NCBI RefSeq assembly: GCF_021134715.1 | Contig: NC_060026.1 | Span: forward strand, 16,111,001-16,175,000 | DNA: 64,000 nt | Direction: 5' to 3' | From: Daphnia pulex | Lineage: Eukaryota; Arthropoda; Branchiopoda; Diplostraca; Daphniidae | Part shown: positions 55,668 through 64,000 of the stretch, piece after piece | Layout: each line of letters begins with the position of its first letter | Position numbering within the stretch: position 1 is the stretch's first letter | Translations under genes and position numbers: made by a program | The notes under the pieces: generated by a model | What the model saw: only the letters and a program-made list of their open reading frames with translations | What the model was told of the DNA's origin: nothing | Databases searched by the model: none

Positions 55668-58011
55668 TCGACCACCACCTTCCCTCCGCATCCAAGGAAG
55701 GAAGAAATTTGATGGCGAATCGCTTTGGTTTTTTTAATCTGTAACGTTGCGTGTTGGACGACACTTGACACAATAAAAATTAAATTTTCTCGTGACGCAT
55801 ATGGCATATTCCAATAATCCCATCCTGTTTGATGTTCTACTCTCAAACGAAATGATTAACTCTAATGTCGATTTTTACCTGTTGATGATAATTCTAACAC
55901 TTATTGATTTAATGTAACAGGTGAAACAAACTTGAATAAATAACATTGTAGGTGTGTCCCATTATTTGTTCAAATTGATTTTTCATTTTCCGTCCACCAA
56001 GAGAAGCAGATTTCCGATTTGGTCATGGCATCTACAGCTAGGGGAAAACCTTCTTCCATTGTAATTCAAAATGAGTTGACCAACGCCATTAAGTCAGCAA
56101 TCAAAAGATGTCGCTAGAAAAGTTGCCTAGCAAACATCCAAGTGGTAAGTCAGAACAATGTACAGCCCATAAGGTGCCGGTGTGGCTGTCCCTTGGTCAT
56201 AAAAGTTTTTAGTTGCACTTTACTTGAAGTGTTTAAGTTAAGATATTTCGGAATTTGATTGATTACCCACAGAAAAAGTTGTGAGGTACAAAACAGGCCT
56301 GAATTTAACCCTAACTGAGTCAATCAAAACGGCAAAAGAAAACAGTGAGCCGTCTAGCTCAGGAATTATCGTAATTAATACCATTTGACGATTTATAACG
56401 AACGCCAACACACAGTCAGAAAGGAAGAATAAAGAGTTAAATGTTTCCTACTTTTTTAAAGCCTGGGAAGTACAACCAGGCATCCACAAGTGCTCCATTT
56501 GCAGAAAAGTTGAATTAAGGAAAAAGGGCCTCACACTCGTGAATACACCCACACTCACATGGGCATACACGAGGTGAGTTTTTCCAATCAAACTGGATGC
56601 TGTTCATCTAAACAAAAAATTAAAGTTGTGTTACAAAAAAATATTGACAGGAAAAACAAGGAAAAGTTGCAAATGAGGCAGTGGGTAAACCGTAAACCCA
56701 AATTTTTAATAAATGGGAGAAATCAAGGATTACGTGCATTTTAGCATGCATCATTAAGACATCTAGCAGGTCACTGAATTAAAAGTAATACAAATCATAA
56801 CACAAATTACTGAGATTGTTGACGATGTTAGGTCAGTACCAGCAGAAGCAAAACCTCCATAGTGTTGTAATGATGGCTGGATCAGGCCTCAAATCTGCAC
56901 AAAGGAAAATAGGAAAAGGTTACTTAAGTTTTACATCATAGTACAAATAAACTTCCATGCATCGACATGGGGCTTGCATGATCAATGCTTGGCAGGAAGC
57001 AACATTTCACAAATTTAGAACCATGTTAACTCTTCTATTTTAGCTCCCATTATGATTCCATTAATCCATTTGCATACTTAGTTTTATTTACCCGCCAAAC
57101 AGCTTGGAGGGGAGAGCTGCGACACACTGGACTGAGTTCACACGACGACCACATTTTTGTAATTTCAGCCACCATTTTTAGATTTCTGCATTATTTTTCT
57201 TGCACGATTCCCTAGAGTGATCGAAAACAAAATGATCGAAACCGTTTTCTTTTAATAATCTTAAACTCCGTCTCTTCTTCGCATGCTTCTTCGAAACTTG
57301 TTAACAAAGACAAAGCAGACGACACTAATCTTTTCATTCTTAACTTAAGATATCGATAGAAATGATTACAAATCGACCCTCTAAATTCAAACTGCTCAAA
57401 ATCGATCAAAGCAGTTTTCTCATCCGAGCTGAAGGGATCGGAATTATTTTATTAATTTAACTTCGCCTCATCAAGTTATACTGAGCCCCCCTACCACACT
57501 TAAGATAAAAGTAAAGATTTGCACGAAACCCCCGTAGAGAATAATTAAAAACCGCCTCAATAAAAGTATAAGACCCTCCAGGAGACCCTCTGGGCTTCCA
57601 AGAGGGTCGTGCGAGCTTCTTACGAGAGCAAGATCGAATGCTTGATATGTGTGTAATCAGAATCAAGGACGATGATAACCTCGGGTCTGACTTCTAATGT
57701 ATTATTTGGAATGGAATTTATATAGTTGTATGACTAGTCCTTAAGACTTTAGGCTATCATTAGAAAGTCGCCCATCAGACATCAAAGCTCGATCGACTCC
57801 AGTACAGCTCGCATTTGTAATTCATGTATTGGCATATCACTACCTGTGGTTTGATATACGTGCTTCTCTGCAGATCGTCACCTTTATTATTTTTATTTAA
57901 ATGGTCGTGAAGTGATACACCGACCCCACCGACAGTGATAGGCCTAATCACAAGTGCTGATTGTTGATTCATTTTGTTTTGTGGTGTAAATCGCTTAACC
58001 GTTTCGATATT
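55668..58011. other. Intergenic between receptor copy 3 and the SGNH gene
   Basis: Begins with the 3' UTR of receptor copy 3. Only short frames follow, none with a motif, and no glycosyltransferase relic is visible, unlike the gaps after copies 1 and 2. The last few hundred bases must hold the promoter of the next gene; I see no clear TATA box. Confidence 0.45.
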
Positions 58012-59484
58012 ATGAAAAATCACTTGTGTAAGTTACCTGATGTTCGGTCAGTGCTACTGGCCGTCTTCAAGATGATTTTCATCTGTTTTTTACTGACATT
58101 ATTATTCATTTACACACTGGACGATGGCGCAAGAAGAAAATTCACGACTTTATTTCTTTTCCGAGAGGGACTAGTCTTCATAAATACCAGCACGACGTCA
58201 TCCGAGTATGTAACTGTTGGACGCTGTTATACCGACTTATTCGGTTTGGTGTTTTAATTATTATACTTTTAATTTTACAGTTATTATGAGAGTGAATTGC
58301 CAGTCTGCAGAGGAAACCTTCTCGACCAGCGAGAATATCGTTACGTCAGAGAGACGGGAAATTCTTACGATGCCAACCGGTTGATGCACTCAATAATAAA
58401 TAAGGGATCAGCATGTCGACTGTTGCATTACACACCTCAACGACTAGTCTCCTGTTTCGATCATCTTCATTATTTCGTCCACAATAAAACGGAAATAAGC
58501 GGAAGTGGTGATTCCAAGTTACATTTCGTGTTCTTGGGGGATTCCAGAATCCGACATCAATTCTACAATTTCGTTAGGGTAAATTACACTAATAAATATA
58601 GCGCAAACAGTTTCAAATGATGCAACTTTTAATACAAATTTCTCCTTTAATTCAGCTGATTCCTGATTTTGGGAGTCAAGTGTGGCCTATTGAAATCCCA
58701 CCGGCTTTTCACGGCGACATTGAAATCACCAGCGACATCATGAGACTTGGACTTTCGTTTCAATGGCGACCGCTCATCAACGAAACCGTCATAGAGACGA
58801 TACGGCAATGGGCAACTCACGAAAATGAACGGCCTTATTTCGTTTTCCTAGGTCGATAATTTGTCTAAACAGATTCAGTTGTTATACACCGAAAATTGTA
58901 ACTTCAGTTATTACGTCAAAGGCATGGCAGTCCACCACATGATGAAAGAAAACGGCGGCAATTTCAAATCCTACCAAGAGAACCTGATGCAACTCGCTCC
59001 GATCCTTGGCCAGTTGGCAAATGTCACCCGGGTGGTTTGGCTGAACCAGTACCCATCAGTCGATTCCAATGCATGGATCAATGACATCAACACCGTCATC
59101 TTTTCCGAGAAGATACACAGCTACAACAGAGCCATTCGCCAAATCCTAGAGTGAGTTTGCCGCAGAGTTTCCACATAATTTTCTTTAAATGAATCAAACG
59201 AATTTTATTTGATATCGCTCAATAACAGGAAGGAAAACATTCCTATATGGGATTCCAGTAATCCACTGGGTGAGGAGTACGTTCGTGCTTGCGCCACACT
59301 CAAACGCGACGAGATATTCAACTCCAATGGCCGCCCTTGCCTGTTCAAAGATGTGACATACTACGACTGTGACGACTACATACACACGGGTTATTCGGCC
59401 CTTTCGCAGGCCACTCAACTTCTTTTCAACGACATTTGCAACAGTCATGTGAATTCAATTAACCAGTCAAACACAAAAATATAA
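58012..59484 (+). CDS. SGNH-fold, PC-esterase/CASD1-like membrane protein
   Basis: Exons 58012-58205, 58281-58578, 58656-58851, 58922-59150 and 59229-59484, 390 residues. For exon 4 the acceptor is the one directly before GCATGGCAG (caaag), which keeps phase and yields FVFLGMAVHHMM. Short cytosolic tail, membrane anchor about 14-36, then a luminal SGNH domain: FLGDSRIRHQF with the nucleophile Ser at about 153, VVWLNQYPSVD in the middle, and DDYIH with the Asp/His pair of the triad at about 355-358. CASD1 and plant TBL/ESK proteins of this type O-acetylate glycans in the Golgi; sialic acid is scarce in arthropods, so the acceptor is unknown. AATAAA at 59543-59548. Confidence 0.82.
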
Positions 59485-59978
59485 CACAAGCCTATAGGTA
59501 TAAAGATTTAATGTATATAGGCTATTAAAAGGTGAACTTAAGAATAAATATTAAAGGTGCGTCCTAAAGTAACATTTAAATTTATTGCATTTTCCCGCCA
59601 ACCACGACATCTAGAGGTGATGTCGTGGCCTTTGTCGATTTCAATTCGAAATGAGATGCAAATGGTGCGATTAAAGGCTCTGTCTTTCACGAAAAGTGCC
59701 AACACAATTATCAGCAGCGGTCGAATAAATTTAGTCGCAAAAGGAAGCGCAACCCCAAATTGCTTAGGGCGCCCATTTCCATACCATCAACGGTAAAGGC
59801 AATATTCCCTTTAACATTATTATCCATTGCACGCTCCAACACGGATGAGTCCGTTGCCCATCAGCTATTGCGTTTCTATTGTTTTGCCGGATTTGAATTT
59901 CGTCCTTTGACTCGCCAACATCAACTTGCTTTGTGATCCGGTCCAGCTGGATTAAATTAATTGATTAATTCGCACAAG
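59485..59978. other. Spacer between SGNH gene and FucT 1
   Basis: Carries the 3' end of the SGNH gene (polyadenylation signal at 59543) and, nearer 59978, the promoter and leader of the fucosyltransferase. A 79-codon frame at 59557-59796 has no motif. Confidence 0.45.
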
Positions 59979-61315
59979 ATGCATCGATTTCATTTCAAGA
60001 GAATGGGACTATCCGCCGCTGGATTATTCCTCACTTCTGCCGTTTTCCTTTACTGGAATGAAATGAACAACCAGCAGCTTATATTCAATCAACCCAAACC
60101 ATTAAGTCAACAATCTGAAGAGGTCACTGGAAAAATAGCCGCAAATGTCAATATGGTAAGTCTAAAAATCAATAGTTCATCTAAGCGGAATTATTGATGA
60201 ATTTTGTTAACTTATAGAAAATGACAACAATCAAAAGTACAACAGTGAAACAGCTGGAGACTCTCAAAATCGTCCTGTACTGGAACACATTTTTTAATCA
60301 AACGGACATGACGTTCGGATTCGGCCGGCAGCCGTTCATCGACGCCGGATGTGAAATCAGCAACTGCATCGCCACCAACGACCGCAGTTTATTCAATCGC
60401 AGCGACGGGGTCATCATTCACGCCGGCGATTATTTAGAACACGACCTGCCGGCTTATCGATTACCGCATCAGCGGTTCATTTTCAACAACTACGAAACAC
60501 TTCCGGGCGGCAATGGGCTTCCGTGTTTTTCACGTCCGCATTTCTACAACTGGACGATGACTCACAGGCGGGACTCGGATGTTTATGTCAACAGGCACTA
60601 CGGTGCCCTCAGACGGCGCAAAGATAAGGAAATTGTCAACCAACTTCCACCCAAATTAACGGCCGGACAACGTCCACCAAAACCGGAAGATTTGTTCACT
60701 CGAAAATATCCGGAATTGGCCAAAAGGACAAAGTTGGTGGCCTGGTTCAATTCGCATTGCCCAACTCACAGCCAACGGGAAGATTACGTCAAGAAATTGG
60801 CCGAATTTATTCCGGTGGATATTTACGGCAAATGCGGATCGCTCGAATGTTTGCCACGAAACGATCCTCGTTGCGATACAAAAGTCCTGGTGAATTATCG
60901 ATTTTATTTGGCGGCTGAGAATTCCCTGTGCCCCGATTACGTCACGGAAAAGTTTTATCGGGCGCTGATGAACGACATCGTCCCCGTCGTTTTCGGCGGA
61001 GCCGATTACGCCCAATACGCCCCGCCCAATTCTTACGTCAACATTGCCGATTTCAAATCGCCAAAGCAACTGGCCGAGTACCTGCTCCTCCTGGCCAACA
61101 ACGACGCCCTGTACAGCAAATATTTCGACTGGAAAAAAGATTACGAAGTGATCAATCGACCACTGGACGGCTGGTGCGATTTGTGCGCTAAATTAAACGA
61201 CGAGTCCCTACCCAGAAAGAGTTACAGCAACATCGGCATGTGGTGGTACGATCTAGTCCCTTGTTATGCGGGTACAACGTATTTAAACTCGATTCAATCT
61301 TTTTCAACCGTGTAA
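59979..61315 (+). CDS. Alpha-1,3-fucosyltransferase (GT10), copy 1
   Basis: Exons 59979-60155 and 60218-61315, 424 residues. The ATG at 59979 is chosen because it places the membrane anchor (about residues 9-26: MGLSAAGLFLTSAVFLYW) after a short basic tail, as in type II Golgi enzymes; an in-frame start 18 bases upstream is possible. The catalytic domain has the GT10 signatures: HQRFIFNNYET, FYNWTMTHRRDSDV followed by an Arg/His-Tyr-Gly, and AAENSLCPDYVTEKFY (about 290-305), the GDP-fucose-binding motif, then FGGADY and a Cys-rich end (GWCDLCAKL). Such enzymes add fucose in alpha-1,3 linkage to GlcNAc, in arthropods often on the N-glycan core. It is tail-to-tail with the second copy. Confidence 0.93.
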
Positions 61316-62739
61316 AAGTCTTTTATATACGCTGATATTACCGACGAGTTCTCTTGCCAAATACAATACTGTTTCCTCTATCATTTCATTCCTTATTTTT
61401 ATTTAGAATAGTATTAAAAAATGGTATTTGCATGAAGAAAAAGAACGACGTGAGTGTTTGCCTGTTTGGCTGATGCCCTTGGAATATTTGATTAGTCAAT
61501 TCTTTACGTCCAACAGCGACTGAAATAGGAATAATTGAAAGTTACCTGAAGTTACCTTAAAATCATCGAGCTGGTGTTAGTGATCTTTGTGTAGATAAAG
61601 ATAACGTCTTCCATCACAGTCTCTACCTGTTATGGAAAATAACAAACAGCAGGTTCGCACATTTCAAACAATGTGAATAATAATAATTCGCCATCAGATT
61701 TGACGTTTGATAAAAACCCCATGCCTAGCACCTTGACATTGACACGTTTTGCTCATTAGAATTTCAATTGAACTGCGGGTGTAAAAAAAAAAAGAATAAA
61801 CCTGTGTTTTTCCCATCTCAACTTTTCTTTTTACCTTGCGAAATGGGTTCCTATATTTCTACGCATTGCGTTTATCTTTTAAAACAATCGCGATAATAGT
61901 GCCTACCGCATTCCAGCACCAGGGACTCATTTAAACTTTTATAGCCTTTGATGACATGCAGATTGTAAAGCGATTAGTGCGCTCATCTTACAACCGGTAA
62001 GATTCTAAGATTTTTAAAAAATCTACTAGTCATATGAGGATTTTACACGTTAGTATCAGAATGAAATAAGGACGACAATTTTTCTGAAAGTGAAAGAAAC
62101 AAATGTTTCACATCAGATGACTGGACAAAGGTACAACAGATGTTTTGGGTTTTTGTATACAAATTTAGTCTATAGCATACAGAAAAGGTATGACGTTGCT
62201 TCCCTAACCTTCGTTCCGGAACAAAAAAAAAGAGAAAAAGATTTTTCGAATGTGTCACTGTGGGCGGGGTACACGATTTTGGCTTCTTTTGTGCAAATCA
62301 TCTTTTTTAACCAAGGACTTTTCTATTTTTGACACGGGGAAGATAATGGATTACATCCACTGCCACATCAAATCTTATTCCATTTTCTTATCTGGAAATT
62401 TTATTCATCAAGGGTCAATAACCTCAGAGAAAACGAAAGAAATAAAATTTGAATAAAGACAGAAATGAGAAAAGCGCATCCTTTCATGGTTGATAAACTG
62501 TTGACAAACGCGTTGCTTCTAATTCTATTTCTAATCTTTTTGAGCATCGAGGACATTGCTGATAGGAATGTTGCTGTGAAACGAGGTAGAGGTTACACCC
62601 GTGTCTGAAATTGTACATAAATTCAAGGGGCGTGGTTCGTCTTTACTCTTTAGCGTAACTCATTTTTATTTCAATATAGAGGAGAAGGTGAATAGTTTCA
62701 CGACGGTCATTTTTAAATATTTTCTTGTCGAATATCGGC
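61316..62739. other. Spacer between the two FucT genes
   Basis: Holds the converging 3' ends of both genes. Apart from a possible AATAAA for the first gene near 61795, nothing recognisable is present; short frames at 62090-62456 lack motifs. Confidence 0.5.
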
Positions 62740-64000
62740 TCAACTAGATGGTATCGAAGTGTGGCCCGCAAGGAAAGACGAGCCTGGATAGCAGGGCAAT
62801 TTGCGGACCCACCACTCGGCCACATCCTCGTAACTTTTGATTTGCGATTGGGAATTTGGATCGTTGAGTTTGGCGCACAGGTCGCACCATCCCTTTTTGG
62901 GCGAGCGGACGACGGCGTAGTGTTTCTTCCACTGGAAATATTCCACGTACAGGGCCTCGTTGCTGGCCAGCAGCTTCAAATAGGCCGCCAAGTCTTTGGG
63001 CGAGGCGAAATCGGCCATGTTGATGAACGAGTGCGGAGGGGCGTAGTCCGTGTAATCCGCACCGCCGTAGACGATGGGCACAATGTCGTTGGTCAAGGCC
63101 CGGTAGAATTTCTCGCTGATGTAATCCGGACACAGGGAATTCTCGGCCGCCAAATAGAATTTGTAATCGTCCAGCAAACTCTCGCAGCGGTGGCTGTTGC
63201 GCGGAAGACATTCCATCGTTCCGCATTTGCCGTAAATGTCCACCTGGACGAAATTGGCCAATTCCTTGACGTAATCTTCGCGTTGGCTGTGCGTCGGGCA
63301 GTGGGAGGCGAACCAGGCCACCATCTTGGTCCGGTTGGCCAAATGCGGATACTTCCGGTTCAGCAGGACGGCCGGATTGGCCGGAAGAGTGTCGGGCGGC
63401 AATTCATCCGGCAACTGGGCGGGAAGGGTCCAATATTTGGGGGCAATGGCGCCGTAAGGTTCGGCCACGTAAACGTCCGAGTCCCTCCGGTGTGTCATCG
63501 TCCAGTTGAAATAATGCGGAGTGTATTGGCTCGAGGGCAAACATTTCCCGACGCAAGGGACGGACGTGTTGGGAATCGTCTCGTACAGGAAGAAAATGAA
63601 GCGCTGGTGCGGATGCCGATGAGCCGGAAGGTCTCGACTATTCACCTGCAGCGCGTGAAAGATGACGGCGTCGCTTTGATTGAGAAGTTTCCGATCGGCA
63701 GTTGCAATGCAATTGGTCACTTTGCATCCGAATTTGATGAACGGATCCTGTCCCAATCCGACTGTGAAATCTGTCCGGTTGTAGTACGGAGTCCAGAACA
63801 AAATCGTCTTAAGTGCTGAATTATCCGATTCCTCTTTCACAATCAATGGATCCAGTTGCCGGATTCCTTCTTCGCTCTGTGTTTTGGTTTGAAATAAGAG
63901 CCGATTGTTGTTACTGAATATTTAAATAATGGAATACAATCTTATACCTGAGCAATAACGTGATTGGAATGAATGACATCAGTGCTGCTGCTGCTGTTAT
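62740..64000 (-). CDS. Alpha-1,3-fucosyltransferase (GT10), copy 2 (5' end outside window)
   Basis: Exon 63913-62740 plus the end of an earlier exon running off the window (64000-63948; intron 63947-63914, only 34 nt, gtataag...attcag). The earlier exon encodes an Ala-rich hydrophobic stretch (AAAALMSFIPITLLL), the membrane anchor, so the start lies beyond 64000. Catalytic motifs match copy 1: HQRFIFFLYET, FNWTMTHRRDSDVYV, AAENSLCPDYISEKFY, YGGADY, GWCDLCAKL. The 364-codon frame on the plus strand over the same bases is an antisense shadow. The gene is clearly G+C-richer than its neighbours, as is copy 1. The 34-nt intron is unusually short; the phase fits, but a longer alternative cannot be excluded. 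Confidence 0.9.

Noticed and set aside
62725..63819. 364-codon open frame on the plus strand
   Set aside because: Antisense shadow of the second fucosyltransferase, whose GT10 motifs are on the minus strand.

Overview
The window looks like nuclear DNA of a branchiopod crustacean, most likely a Daphnia. This rests on short introns (about 59-90 nt, GT-AG), compact multi-exon genes, strong local tandem duplication, and a mix of arthropod-type families (MATH-BTB, PDGF/VEGF-type receptor kinases, alpha-1,3-fucosyltransferases, SUEL lectin). No species-level identification was possible without a search.

Layout. (1) 1-3570 and 13850-20700: an array of genes for membrane-anchored, very acidic proteins with a C-terminal C2 domain. 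There are three gene copies (the first cut by the window start), two dead fragments, and shared promoter and 3' flanks. (2) 3573-13850 splits that array. It holds a block copied from the receptor-kinase region (with a shredded receptor relic), a MATH-BTB gene and a gene for a secreted protein I do not recognise. (3) 21213-23618: a kinase of the eIF2-alpha-kinase type whose reading frame continues by splicing into a Rab32/38-like GTPase. (4) 24270-24698, minus strand: a small secreted SUEL-type lectin. (5) 27600-55700: three tandem receptor tyrosine kinases of the PDGFR/VEGFR class. An alpha-1,4-glycosyltransferase gene follows the second, and a dead copy of it lies between the first and second. 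The spaces are filled with mutually homologous blocks. (6) 58012-64000: an SGNH/CASD1-like Golgi acyltransferase-type protein and two GT10 alpha-1,3-fucosyltransferases in tail-to-tail orientation.

The receptor region appears to have grown by copying a unit of roughly 'exon-like block - receptor - alpha-1,4-glycosyltransferase', and pieces of it also reached the C2 array about 25 kb away. Four intact or nearly intact genes make or modify glycans (alpha-1,4-GT, SGNH protein, two FucTs) and one may bind them (lectin). This gives the right half a glycobiology theme, though co-function is only an inference.

The most unusual object is the predicted kinase-Rab fusion: the intron phase fits, the Rab part has no start codon of its own, and the Rab part has an altered G3 motif. 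Other points worth checking are a 4-nt frameshift in the second receptor copy, a tiny terminal exon in the receptors that would change their C-termini, a G-quadruplex-prone coding repeat, and a recurring exon-like minus-strand block of unknown identity.
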